From assembly GCA_030142905.1 (NCBI GenBank), contig JASJOG010000290.1, positions 1-64,000 on the forward strand: a DNA stretch of 64,000 nucleotides, written 5' to 3'. Both the position numbers and the translations under genes were made by a program. The stretch is from Heliopora coerulea (taxonomy: Eukaryota; Cnidaria; Anthozoa; Scleralcyonacea; Helioporidae). This document shows positions 34,001 through 46,100 of the stretch, one piece after another; position 1 is the stretch's first letter, and the number at the start of each line of letters is the position of its first letter. The notes under the pieces were generated by a model. It ran no database searches and was not told the DNA's origin. It saw only the letters and a list, made by a program, of their open reading frames with translations.

Positions 34001-35923
34001 CTTCTCAACGTTGAAAGAGACCGTTTTGCCGAAGTTGACCGGGGTAGTATCCTGAGAACGTTTGCCAATGCTAAAGCACGAAAACATGATTTCTAACTGA
34101 TTCAGATTGTTAAAAAATTAAACGTATATTTCGTTTTATGATGTCAGTAAACAATAAATAGTATAGTTATAAGTTTTTTTCATAATTTATTTTTATTTTT
34201 TATATTTTATTTATATTATATATTATTTTATATATAATTCTATAGGTATAATTTTTTTATATTTTATATTTATATAATTTTTTTACATTGTGCCATTGAT
34301 TATAAGTGAAATTTTGGTGAATCAAGTCCCCAGCCCTTACTTTTGAACCGGGGCCTCTGAAACTCCAGCTACGCCGCTGGATGTTGTGGTCAATTGATAT
34401 ACGTTTACGAAAAGTAAGGCTTTCCCCTTGGGAATTTTGACGTACAATTAAAAAAATATGCCTTCGTTTGTCAATTGTTTAGAATTACTTAGCCTGAATT
34501 AAATTTAACCAGGCAACACCATTTTCGGAAAAAACATAAACCGAACCCCGAGCAACAAAAAAAATAACCCCAAAACAAACAAAACCGGTACCTGTAATAA
34601 ACTTGTACAACACAATGAATGCAATAGGAAATTTTTCCCCGTTAATTTTTGCAAATCACTCATGAATTTATCTAAAATCTGGAAATGACATTTTAGGTTT
34701 ACCCTAGTGAACACCAGCATCAGTTTTGCAAATGTGCATCAATTTTGAAAATGTCCTTAAATAGATGAATATCGTCTTCTTAGGGGAAACTCGGAAAGAA
34801 ATTAGGGTTAGGATTATGGTTAAATCACCCCATTTTAATTTTTTTTTTTAACAAGCAACCTATTGCATGTAGGAGCCTTCATTTCCCTTAAATAGATGAT
34901 ATTTGTCTTTTTGTCGCGTTTTGTGTATTGATTCTATTCATCTTTGTAAGATGTGAGACTGGGCTGGTAAGTACACACGTTTGCACTGGTGCTACACTGT
35001 AGGTTCTTTTGTTTTGCACCGAATGCGCCGCAAATCACCCATGGTTAAGTTGACATGAAATGAGTATACTTACACCAGCAGAATTCCATTGAGTCCAAGA
35101 TACTTCGTAGTAGGTACAATCTGATGTATCACTCAAGGCTGCGTCAGCTTTACTACCTGAATTCAGCTGACAGACCTTCCCACAATGGTTAACAGACTTG
35201 CACAGACAATGTTCGCTGCACTTGGCAAAACACTTGAGTGATGTATCTGCGGTTGTATTGAGGACTGTAAAACCTTCGAGACGCTTGCCAGCCACCTTAC
35301 CGTTCGGGAATCGCACTTCAGGAATAAGATTACAGTTGTCAGATAACAAGACGCCGTTCATCTTCATAAACAATGACACAATGAAATACAGTTTCATCTT
35401 GGATTCCATTACTGCAACCTAGAGACAATTAACTTTTGAGTTAGAAGCAACAATTTGATAAAACGGATGTCTGTACATCAAAATATACTGCTATTAACTT
35501 TTAAATTGTGAATAATAGAAAAGCAAGGGTCGACAGTTCTGCATGATCAATTTATTGCGGTAATATTTTTTTTTTTTTTTCATAATCAGTTACATGTCAG
35601 AAAGAAAAGCAACCTGTTAACGTGACAAAATTGCTGGTGAGAAAACAGCTTTCAAATTTGACCCATAAATTAAATCGGCAGTCATGAACTATATTTTTGT
35701 TAAGACTGTTGTAAAAGGCATCGAAATTCTTTGAGTAGACGCTAAGTGAAGGAATGGCTTTAAAGGAGGAAAGCTCACATAAGTTGCAGGAGATGAAATT
35801 TTTATTCACATGTTTGTTAAAGGTAGTGGCATGCAGTATATTTAATAACATCATTGTTCTACTTAAATATTTAGCAAGCACAGAACAAATGACGTATAGT
35901 CTTACCTCCAACAGACAGAGCAT
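31096..35923 (-). CDS. Gene A: secreted PAN/apple + EGF + fibrinogen-like protein
   Basis: Three coding exons: 35906-35923 (MLCLLE), 35074-35418, and 31096-31917. They join in frame to 394 residues. Exon 2 gives a hydrophobic signal segment (LYFIVSLFMKMNGVLL) and a Cys-rich PAN/apple-like domain (CFAKCSEHCLCKSVNHCGKV). Exon 3 gives an EGF-like domain (CLHGGKC, YRCKCQPGFTGENC) and a domain opening like a fibrinogen C-terminal domain (PTLPSGKYTLYDGTDTSF, YCDFT, GKVWTLVMSY), ending TTQMWFGS. It is probably an extracellular lectin-like or matrix protein. The architecture recalls coral skeletal-matrix protein 5-like sequences, but that link is from memory. AATAAA on the minus strand lies at 31040-31045. 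Exon 3 is much more diverged from genes B and C than exons 1-2 are. Confidence 0.85.
32014..32720. mobile_element. Foldback-type element with long inverted repeats in the gene A intron
   Basis: The left arm (from GCCATGCCCAGTGAACTC, through ATATCTGGAATGCTAACT, to GGACGTCAGTTTCAGTCC) is inverted on the right between about 32575 and 32720. The arms are about 130-150 bp with a central AT-rich spacer. The element lies in gene A's last intron, outside the duplicated block, and has no counterpart in genes B or C. Confidence 0.65.
32964..34379 (+). pseudogene. Dead hAT transposase, copy in R1
   Basis: Plus-strand reading across frame breaks gives SDLKVDTLKHLSSTRW, NDARLESPRDQFRIHVFLPV and, near 33900-34090, the hAT dimerisation region (SASQSLK-type, then ERDRFAEVDRGSILRTFANA). 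The right edge CTCCAGCTACGCCGCTG at 34379 is, inverted, a CAGYGGCGTAGC terminal repeat typical of hAT elements. It looks like a ZMYM1-like/hAT-family relic with several frameshifts. The matching left terminal repeat was not found, so the element is probably 5'-truncated. Confidence 0.7.
34801..34822 (+). repeat. Short TTAGGG-type interstitial repeat, R1
   Basis: ATTAGGGTTAGGATTATGG is a short, imperfect telomere-like stretch. The corresponding sites in R2 (47570-47621) and R3 (62156-62207) are longer. Confidence 0.5.
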
Positions 35924-36061
35924 TGTTCCTTATTCCGGTATAAATATGAGTAGGGTTAGACCCATGCTCATGAGTTGTAGTTACCTTTGCTGGAGCCGTA
36001 GCCACCTTGCTCAAAACTTGCTATGTTCAGGAATGATGTAAAACGATTCGAAGTTAAGATG

Positions 36062-36069
36062 TATATATA
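36062..36069 (-). promoter_or_regulatory. TATA-like element upstream of gene A
   Basis: TATATATA lies about 140 nt upstream of the gene A start codon and is conserved at the equivalent places of gene B (48856-48863) and gene C (63442-63449). A second TATAAATA, closer to the ATG, is in the opposite orientation. No transcription start is known. Confidence 0.3.
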
Positions 36070-36989
36070 CATTGATCAGCATATGCAGGTAGTATAAGCA
36101 CAAACATGTGCATGTTTGTGGTTATTGAATACTGTTAACGGCACTTAGACGGGGAAAAAAAGAAGTAAAAAAGATCCTGTTGCGTACTCAGTTGGGAGCA
36201 TCTGTTTTATTTTGAAGTTGATTATAACAAGCCTTTTCTCCCCCATGGTCCATTTTATGTTGTTAAAATATTTCGTGATTTTGAAGCTTTTGGTTAAAAG
36301 GTGGCTGGTAAGTTGTCATGCAGATAAAATTGCCATAGTGATAAACCTTAAATTAGGTTTCACTGTAATAATTGAAATAATACGGATTTATGAATAATCG
36401 AATAGGTCATTCATGTTTGGGATAAAATCCGAAAAATATCAATGCGATGTCTGCAGATCATGATATTAATCTGAAGGGGTGTAAAAAGGTAAATGGATGT
36501 GCTGAAGACGAGCCTAAAAAACTTTGTTTGCCCCATTATTTTACATACACATTTACCTGTGTTATTAAATAAACACTGAGCTCATGCAACCCGTAATATC
36601 CGTAAATTAGGCTGAAAAAATTAGGCCCCAAGACAAGGTATAATGCAGGTTGCACTAAGAATTGAAAATATTTCAACATAGCATATTTTAGAGTTTCAAT
36701 ATTTTAATAATCCTTACTAATTTATTATTATAATTATCATTATTTAATAGATAATTACTGAGGCACCCAGCTTATTGGATATAATGTAGGCAGCTGAGGT
36801 CTTAGACCGAAGCTGCTTGAATTTTATCCAATAATGCTGTGTGCCGAAGTAATTATGTATTATAATTACCGACTCTCATTGAAATGCCATTATGTTTTCT
36901 CTGCATTATATGAGCGAATACAGCGACCAAAATTTTACAAACTCGACTTGCATAAATTTGCTCTCTGCGTTTGCTGATATAATGCCTAA

Positions 36990-37540
36990 TGAAAACACCC
37001 AACTAGGGACAGTGGAAGGGGTCTCAGCCTGCTACGGGCTCTCAGCATCCCGCCAGGTAAGGCCGCAAAGACATTGCGCATTTCAGGGAACTTGTGGGGA
37101 AATTTTTTTATTATTATTATTTTCTCAATTCGCACAGCTTGATGTTCTGCTGGTAATCCTCAATGTCAGCCGTTTACAGCCATTTGTCTAGGGTGACATT
37201 GGTCCATTCAACTTTCTGGAGTCTTTCTTAATATCTTCGCTGTTCCCAGAATCGAAGTCTTGTGGAGATGTTCTATATTAAGTTTTATTCCTAACTTATC
37301 TATCCATTATTCCAGCTTCTTGCTCACAGTACCGAGTACTCCGATAACTACCGGCAATACATCTACCCTCTTTATTGACCACAACTCTTTAATTTCCCAT
37401 TTTAGCTCGTCATACTTCTGAACATTCTCCTCTTCTTTCACTCCAACATTCTTATCATCGGGGATGGCAATGTCAACTATTAAACATTTCTTTTCTTTTT
37501 TCTCCACAGCAACTATATCTCATCAGATTCCATCACTACT
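36990..37540 (-). mobile_element. LINE 3' fragment with restriction-like endonuclease piece, R1
   Basis: The minus-strand frame ending near 37307 reads KKCLIVDIAIPDDKNVG, YDELKWEIKELWSIKRV and LPVVIGVLGTVSKKLE, the same endonuclease-to-C-terminus region as in XRCC6 intron 6. Its 3' side carries the shared GGACAGTGGAAGGGGTCTCA block near 37005. It is strongly 5'-truncated and inactive. Confidence 0.7.
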
Positions 37541-37920
37541 ACTTATTATTATTATTATTATTATTATTATTGTTATCATTATTATGAAATATGATAGCTA
37601 CAAATCGTTATTGATAAATAGCCTAATAACAGGGACACCAAATTTTTCTGTCCCTTTACAACAGTTTTTTTAACACAAACACAGAAGTAGGACAGAAGAT
37701 AGTCAGGTTTGATTGTTTGGTAATATTGGTTGATAGCAGGTAATTCAAACTGGGCTAATCCCACTATAATCCACCCTACAGACAAACATGTTAGTTTTCT
37801 ACATATTGAACTAAGTCTGAAAGTATCTTTCTCAGTATCGCTTCGCTATCCATCAGTACCGTGCTTTGTATCATTCCTACAATTTGTTTCGCCAATTCGT
37901 CATTTTCGAATATTGTTCGC

Positions 37921-37921
37921 A

Positions 37922-37962
<41 letters not shown>

Positions 37963-38102
37963 ATTAACATATTATTAAATTAACATATTATTAAATTAAC
38001 ATTATTATTACGTTATTATTATTATATTATTATTATATTATTATTATTATATTATTATTATATTATTATTATTATATTATTATTATTATTATTATTATTA
38101 AG
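37921..38102 (+). repeat. ATT/TATTA microsatellite, R1
   Basis: A tract of ATT repeats with TATTA variants, preceded by a shorter ATT tract at about 37539-37586. Both recur in R2 (about 50390-50430 and 50777-50912) with different lengths. They lie next to the LINE fragment. Confidence 0.9.
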
Positions 38103-38216
38103 TTAATAATAAGCAGTAACTAAGGACAAGAACAGGAGTGATTTAAGGTTGTTGTGAACTAAGCTTATATATACAATACTAAGGATCAATTCATGTTATT
38201 TTGAGGTACATGTATG

Positions 38217-38373
38217 CAGGGCCGCCGAGAGATTTAGCGGGGCCCGGGGCAAAACTTTTCCTGGGGCCTTATGACGTTATAGGAATCATTTCAAAACCAA
38301 CCCATGCTAAATCCTCCTATTTTGGGGGCCCGAGGCAATTTTCCCCCCCTCTGCCCCCCTCTCGGCGGCCCTG
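38217..38373. mobile_element. hAT-type MITE with 8-bp target-site duplication, R1
   Basis: CAGGGCCGCCGAGAG at 38217 is inverted as CTCTCGGCGGCCCTG ending at 38373. The 8-bp direct repeat CATGTATG flanks it exactly (38209-38216 and 38374-38381). The 157-bp size and 8-bp duplication fit a hAT-superfamily MITE. The same insertion is present in R2, so it predates the duplication. Confidence 0.85.
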
Positions 38374-38381
38374 CATGTATG

Positions 38382-41288
38382 ATTGTTAAATTATCATCAT
38401 CAAAGTGGTACAGTTAATATTTATCCGTAAAGCCGTCTGTATTTCTTTTTAAGTCAAATGCATTCCCTGGAGAGGCCCATGTTTCTAGCGGATTTTGGTT
38501 TGGGCGTCCTGAACACTTCAGTGCATCGTCTAGCACTCATGGAATATCAGAAATGTCTAATTTGATGGAGGCTCAAGATCACTTGACATTCTTAAGAGAG
38601 ATCTTAGGAACTCAACTATTTTTCTTAAAGGGACGAGTGCCCCAAGGCTCCAATCTGTTATTCTGCTTCCAATTGCTTTCATCTCCCGTTTCATGTTTCA
38701 GTGCCGGTTTATTTGATTCCTTTTCAGAATTTCAATTCAATTACACTCTCGAATTGTTTACCTAGCCTTTCCTGGCAATGCTTCTTTCTTTACATCCAAG
38801 AGAAAGTGCAAAAACTCAGTGCTTGGATTGCTTTCCGTTTACTTGTCTCCCGTCGCCTATGTATCCAATCCTTGTTTCTGTCCTAGACCTTTACCTCATG
38901 ATGACTAACGATTTCTCCAGTGTTAGCTCGTCAGTTGTGGGTATCGTTTTCCACGTATGATTTGATCTTCAGCGATATATTCGTTAACACACATTATTGC
39001 ACCGAGTATTTCATACTACTCCATTGCAAACTTCTAGATGAGTCAGTAACATCATTATATTTTCACATACACGCACGAAATGTTATTACAGTCAACTCTA
39101 AAGCTCTTTCACTAGAAGTGGCACTCGCTTATACATGCCTATTTACAATCCACCAATCAAAATTCAGTACACGAAAAAAAGTGTCAACAGTAAAATTATC
39201 TAATTTATAGTCCATTTTATGGAAGTCTTATCAGATTTAAATTGTGCAAATTCAACTTAATCCCCGCTATTTATTTTTGCAGGGTCATGTCATTCTGTTT
39301 ACGCACAGTCAAATATGTTTAAGGCTAAAAATATGCTAATTTTGTTCACTTGTGCATTATTTTGTACACTGCAATTATTAAATTGTGGTTTTCGAATTAA
39401 TTATTTATATTCCAATCAAGTTTGATGAGTGAGTTAATTTTTAATTTGATGACTAATTTTTGATCTTTATATCACTCTGTATTCGCGGATCCCGGAAAGT
39501 GAACTAGTTGTGGCTAATTTTCTCCATAGTTCACTTCATGCAGACCCCATCTACCCGACATGATCTGTCACGTATGATTGTTCACTTATAAGTAATACCA
39601 TGACATTAGGGAAATTAGTGACTAAATGTCCCCGAAAGCCGAGGGAGGTTTGGAGAAGTGCCGAGGGCGTTAGCCCGAGGGACTTTCACGACTTGAGGCG
39701 CATAAATATCTGACAACTTGTAAAAAAGATCTGTTCGCAACAGTTCTGTAGCCTGTCTTTGAACAATTTGTAGTAATGGTTTTATTTCATCAACCTTGTT
39801 CCAGTAACTTGTTACGCTTAAGAGCCATGCAAGCAGTAAGTCGAGACTTGGTACATCATCTATGCACTCGTCAAACTAACCTTGTCATAGGTCTCTAGCA
39901 ATCCATCGGTACGATATTTCACTTGCGAAGACCTCTTGCTTGGTTAATAAATAGTTAATTTTTGTGCAATTTTGACTGGAACGGACGTCTGTACCATTGT
40001 CCCACAATTGAGATCGAAAGCATCAATCCCTGGAAACGCTCATTGCATCTTGACCAGTTGCTATCACCCTCGTATTACTGCCATTGCAAACGAAACGACT
40101 AGTTTACGCAGAATATTTGTCTACTGAATTACATACTGTATGTTGAGCAATGTATGAAATTAATGTTTAATTGTTTTCATTACTATGTTTAATACAATGT
40201 AGAAAATTCAACTCTCAAAGAATTCTCGGTCGCAGCGAATGGGAGGAGAACGTGTCGTTCATTGAGAGAAAATGTTTCCTGACTAAGCACTTAAGATTCC
40301 TTTTACACGATTCGATTTTCGGTTACGAGTGTGTGTCCTGACGTATACAATCTGGTATCAAAGGCACAGTTCCTGCTCACGATTCCACCCACTATTGTAG
40401 CAATATGTTCTAAAGACTCCGTTCAGTTGATTGCATACATCAATTACGTACGACAATAGTATCACGTACATAGGCCTCAATAGGGCTATTTATAGGACAA
40501 ATAAATCGCGTTGTACCTAAGGAACGAAAACGCTTATAAGACATGTAGGCTTGGCCTCAAATTTCTATAAATATTTTTCAGTTCATGTCTTATGTAAGGT
40601 GCGTCTTTGAATGTTTTCGTCTTTGGAAATTCTTAAGGTAAAAGTCTGTCATTGAATGGCCGAACACTTGCCGACGTTATTTGTCATACTATAATGTGTT
40701 TTAAAACGATTTAGCTACCAAAAATAGTCAATATCCTTTTCTTGTCGGGCACCATATTTTTTATTTTTTTTTTACGCGCATGGCTTCGTCCAGTGGCTAG
40801 AACTTTGGCTTCACGTGGTCATACGACTTGTTTTACAATGTATTTAAGCCATTTTAGAGTCCCATAACCTAAACGGACAGTCAAAAAGTTCTAGATGCCC
40901 GCTAGTTTTGACTTCATTTTTGAGTTCAAAAGCAATCTATTTCATAAAGGTAAATGTCGTTGCTTTGCGTCAATAGTTAAATAAATGCGGATGCTCCTAA
41001 GAATTAAATACCCCAAATATATTTCCGACATCCTGACGAGATTGAAATCCACGAATTTCTGAACACCAGTATGATTCTCTGGCATTTGGCGATGTCAGGA
41101 GCCAAACGCTGAGCTGTAACGATGTGCCTGATGCCACTTCACCAACCACCGGAATTAATCGGATAATATACTGAGAGATAGCGGGTATTGGGTAGCTTTA
41201 CATTTTCACACGGAAACAAGTTGTTTCGTGTATTTTCGATGTAATTGAGAGAAATTGAAACCAGCCCAGGCATGGATTAACATTCAAG
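38382..41288. other. Gene-free spacer of R1
   Basis: About 2.9 kb of AT-rich DNA between the hAT-type MITE and the foldback element. The open frames here and in the equivalent part of R2 are short and lack recognisable domains. A small G/C-rich palindromic patch (GAAAGCCGAGGG, CCCGAGGGACTTTC) lies near 39640. Confidence 0.5.
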
Positions 41289-41682
41289 TTTTACACCTTT
41301 TGCTGTTCATTACCAGAAATTATACTAACATTAGCGCCAACCTCAAACTCATTAACGCAAAAATACATTCACTTTATTCAATCGACACTCACTAGCGTAG
41401 ATACGCAACCATTAGTACGAAAAGGCATTCCGTAGCGTCAACAGAAATTTCAATTACGCAAGAGAAATATCTTACCTAATTGAAATTTTATTATCCCTAA
41501 TGTACAGTAGAATGGTGTTAATGATCGTCAATTGGCGCTATGGAATGGCCTTGGATGCAAATGGTTGCGTATCTACGCTAATGAATGTCAATTGAGTAAA
41601 ATGAATGTATTTTTGCATTAATGAGTTTGAGGTTGGCGTTAATGATAGTAAATTTTCTCGAAATGTACAGCAAAAGGTGTAA
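41289..41682. mobile_element. Foldback MITE with arms of about 190 bp, R1
   Basis: TTTTACACCTTTTGCTGT at the left edge is inverted as ACAGCAAAAGGTGTAA on the right. The arms stay complementary through AACCTCAAACTCATTAACGC and TAGCGTAGATACGCAACCA to a centre near 41480. No coding content is present. The equivalent copy in R2 is at 55514-55907. Confidence 0.75.
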
Positions 41683-42529
41683 CAAGGGTTAGAAATGTCT
41701 TTTTATAACTTGTGAATTCATCACTACAAATGCCAACTGACGCAATCAAAAATCCACTGACCTCTTACTTTTTCTTGCTCTGCAACCTAAGTCACTATAA
41801 TCATTCACACATACACTGTTGCTCGTTACCAGCATGAGTTAATTTCCGTCTTGTACTTAACAGCCACTGGATCAAAAATGCGAATGTAGTTTCTAAATCC
41901 AAAAAAGACATCCAGATTTAAGAAACCACACGTCAAGAAACCAATCGTCTAGGGCAAAAATTTTACAAGTTCATTCGGACTAGGTGAGCCATAATCAACT
42001 GTTTTAGGCTTTGTTTTAGTTCGACTGTAGAATACGAAATTGTTATGTATTTAGATATTGTATTTGTGACAGAAATCTCGTTCGGTCATTTAGTCAGCAG
42101 ACGATCTTTTGGAGGGTCGTCGAGAAGACATTCACTGAACAAGGAAAACTCTAAACGCTCATATAAACATTTTCCAACTGTCGTATTCGACTGTTCGTCC
42201 TGATACATGTGATTAAGTCACTGGAGTATTCAAGACATGTCGCTACATTAGCGAGCGAATCGTTGAATAATATTGAAAAACTGAGTAGGAGTGCTTTATC
42301 AGTTTGAAAACACGAGACTTGGACCGGGTGTTTTTGATCAGATAAAGCACGTACTGCAAGTTTTTTGAATGACTTTCAAAAACGAAACCCTTAATACGCT
42401 AATTCGCGTAGAAAGTTTGAAAATTAATGTTGTCTAAGCCACAAAAAATTGAGGAGAAAATAAATGTATTTTATCACATTTGCAAACATGACATGGTTAT
42501 GATTTTCATTTGTATTTTCCTCTTGAAAT

Positions 42530-42806
42530 ACGAAAAAAATATTTCATACGTGAGTTGTTTCAACGCCATTTGTGAAATGAAAACTTCGTATGTGAAATTT
42601 ATTCTCATACGTGAATCTTCCATTTCACATGTGAAATACATGTTCCGTACACCAAGATTTCACATGTGAAATTTTGAACCAGTTCGTTTCACATGTGAAT
42701 TAAGTATTTCATATGTGAAAACGTTCCCATTTCATATGTGGAATGGAAATTTCACATTTGAAAGTGTTCCAATTCCATATGTTTTTCACAAGTGAAATAG
42801 CATGCG
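42530..42806 (+). mobile_element. TTTCACATGTGAAA-palindrome MITE, R1 copy
   Basis: This is the same family as the element in XRCC6 intron 9 but in the opposite orientation. Palindromes such as TTTCACATGTGAAAT recur about every 25-40 bp. The short open frames that run into it are not considered genes. Confidence 0.6.
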
Positions 42807-43173
42807 ACAATCATATTCGTGTAAATGGGCCCTTAAAAATCTGTGATGTTCTACAAGCAAGCCATGAAGACCTTGTGACTGGTGAAAAAAGTAAAACACC
42901 GACTAAGATAGAGTGCAAAACATTTATACGTTAATATACAGCAATCCAGTTATAATGCAATGTAAAACCATGCTGACATGTAATATTTATTGAAAACTGT
43001 GCATGTCGTTTGGCGTTCGGCCGTGAACAAATATGGCGCCACAAGGCTTAGACATATTGAGCGGAACTGGATAATTTCCTCTCTGTTTGGGATACAACTA
43101 ATCATCCAGGTCTTGTTGGAATGGCGAGAGTTATCTCGAATAACAATAGTTATATAATTCCATAATTAGAATC

Positions 43174-46100
43174 TTAAGAACCAAACCACATTTGTGTAGT
43201 GGAAGACGACGAGAAGGTACATCGAAACGATCTGTTGATGCATACATATGAACCAAAGTTGTATTCACCGAGATATCTTGGAGACGTACATAGATGATAA
43301 CCATTTGGATACCGCCAGTCACACGATGATACGTCATTATAGTAGTTATTGATACTCAGCATCCCAGTTGATTGACTGATAGCCACTGAACATTGGGAAC
43401 AAGATCCTCCTCTGATATTCAGGTATTCAACCATTTTGCATCTATTGTTTGTTGGGTAATCGTTGCTATCATAATTCAACATTTCCAACATGGCATTGTT
43501 GACACGTAAATAATCAATTTTGTCAGCTATCGATTGCGTGTTATAATTGCACGTCATTCTCCAGTGAGTCGTCTCCTTCTGTATGATAAGCATACGTGAT
43601 TTTGACAAACGATAGTCCTCCCAGTTTGCCTCGTTCTCGTTTCTTGGATTATCATTCCTGAGAGGTTGATCGGAGTAATGAGCATTGTTTCCCAAGGTGT
43701 ATGACATGACAAGGGTCCACACCTTACCAGAATCGATCGTGAAGTCACAGAAGGCTGTATAACTGGCACCTGTACTGTCGTATAAGGTATATTTTCCAGA
43801 TGGGAGCGTTGGATTGAAATCATACAAGGTTCGACAACTCTTGGGAGTAATCTGACAGCTCTCTCCCGAAAAGAAGGGTCGACACTGGCAGCGATAACGT
43901 TTCCCCGAAGATGCGCATTGCTCGATACATTTTCCACCATAAAGACATGGATTGCCGTAATTGCAACATCGAATATTTTTTCCACAGCCCTAAAACAATA
44001 AATAGAAACCAGTCAAGGTTAACCAGCACATCATTGTTCGCAAATGTGTTTTCACTCTATGCATATACCTTTTCACTCTATGCATATACCTTTCTTCTAC
44101 GTTTAATAAGATGTAGTTTTAGACATAATTCACAAATTAAAGCTAAGTTAATTTAGCTTTATGTTATCATGTGCACAAACTGATATGATCAGAACTTTAT
44201 GCGTTGTTCACAGAAATTAAGGGCCAATGTCCTTATTAGTTTTATTTTGGGATCTCCTTCGTAACCAGGTAATAAAAAATGTATAAAACACTTTTTTGTC
44301 TTTCTCTTGTGGTTGGAGACAATCTTTATGTCATTCAGCATTTCTTGTTTTTATAAGATATGTGAAAAGAAGGAAAATTATCTGGACTCTGCTACAAGCT
44401 TTTGGATCTGACTTGAAAGTCGACACCCTAAAACATCTAAGTTCAGCAAGGTGGGAGAGCTGGCACGAATCTGTCTCAGCGCTTATTGCGCAGTATCCCA
44501 TCATCCTCATGACATTTGCACATTTTAAGTCGAGATTCAAGAGTGCGGATGTCCGCGGCAGTGCTGAGCACCTAACGAAATGAATAATAAAAATGGAATT
44601 TTTGGTATCACTTTTGATGTGAGAAAAGATTCTGCGTGCCGTTTATGCAGTCTCCAAGCAACTGCCGTCAAAATCTGCGAATCTAAGTGCACCAGTGGCT
44701 CTCTTGATTGAAATTTATTTTTGTATCAACACTGAGAAATGATTTCGATAACATTTGTCAATTAACAGAAGATATGGTGAAAGAAATGGCGTGTTGAAAC
44801 TTTATTCAATGGGACCAGAATTCGAATAAGGAAGAGAGTTTTTGATGAACTCTTGAATGATGCTCGCCTGGAAAGTCCTCGTGACCGATTCAGAATTCAT
44901 GCCTTTCTTCCTGTGGTGGACACGTGCTTAGGGCAATTGAAAACCCGGTTGAATCACTTCGTTGCATATTGGATTTATTTTCAAATCTGTTCCCCAGCGG
45001 TTAATAGAACTATCAGAAGCAGATTTGAAAATCTAAGTGATGAAATTCACTACAGTGTACAATACTGATGTATCATGATCTTCTGCGAGAGATTTTGGTA
45101 TTCAGAACTTGTATGGAGAGCTTCATTTGATGAGCAAAAAACCCACAGGACATCCTGAATACCATTATGAAGCTGGAACTTAGCTCATGCTTTCCAGATC
45201 TGGTCACCTCGTACTTCGTCTTTCTTACCCTTACCGCAACGAGCGCAGCTTCTCAAAGTTAAAATTGATACAAACGTATCTTCGATCCTCAATGGCGTAA
45301 GGACGATTGTCAGATTTGGCACTTCTCATCGTTGAAAGAGACCGTTTTGCCGAAGTTGACCGGGATAGTATCCTGAGAACTTTTGCCAAAGCTAAAGCAC
45401 GAAAACATGATTTCTAACTGATTCAGATTGTTAAAAATTTAAACGTATATTTCGTTTTATGATATCAATAAACAATAAATAGTATAGTTCTAAGGTTTTC
45501 TTTTATAATTTTTTTTATTTTTGTATATTTTATTTATATTATATATTTTTTATATATAATTTTATATGTATAATTTTTTTTATATTTTATATTTATATAA
45601 CTTTTTTTACATTGTGCCATTGATGATAAGTGAAATTTTGATAAATTAAGGTTGAAAGGCCCCAGAACCGGAGCCTCTGAAACTCCAGCTACGCCACTGG
45701 ATGTTGTGGTCAATTGATATACAGGGGTGGCCAAAAAAAAGTGGCCATCGTCAAAAATATAGCCAATTTGGTATAACTGTTACTGGAAGAACAGAAATGA
45801 AAGAAAACCGTATATTTTTAGAATGCTTTCTTGAAGATCTGATTAAAATGTTTTTGACATACTAATTTTAAGTGCTGGCATAGAACACACGTCAATTCTT
45901 AATACTTTTTATGATAATGTCTTCTGCTAAACATAGTGGATTTTCTCCTATTTGTTACAAATTGAATGAAATGAACTGGATCATAGAATTATCAAAATAT
46001 TGTGCATTCCACAATATTTAGTTGATCAGACTTAAGTACAAAAGATTATTAGCCAAAAAGCCAGTTACATGTGCAATTTTGAACGTTATTGTTGAGGTTT

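Larger units (their letters stand above)
32964..44287. repeat. Duplicated block R1 (about 11.3 kb)
   Basis: This is the first copy of the segmental duplication. It starts at the left edge of a dead hAT transposase inside gene A's intron. It runs through gene A exons 2 and 1, a long gene-free spacer and gene B exon 3, and ends where the same hAT edge recurs in gene B's intron. Order and sequence match R2 by eye, except for three R2-specific insertions. Confidence 0.85.

Noticed and set aside
35198..35422. Plus-strand frames opposite the PAN/apple exons (also near 48000 and 62600)
   Set aside because: They are antisense shadows of a conserved coding exon with no domain of their own.
38553..39210. 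Run of short plus-strand frames in the R1 spacer, partly kept in R2
   Set aside because: Similarity between the blocks is explained by recent duplication, the frames break between copies, and no domain is recognisable.
43554..43985. 143-codon minus-strand frame overlapping gene B exon 3, also present in gene C
   Set aside because: It is an alternative frame of the EGF/fibrinogen-like exon. The spliced frame has the domain motifs and the paired cysteines.
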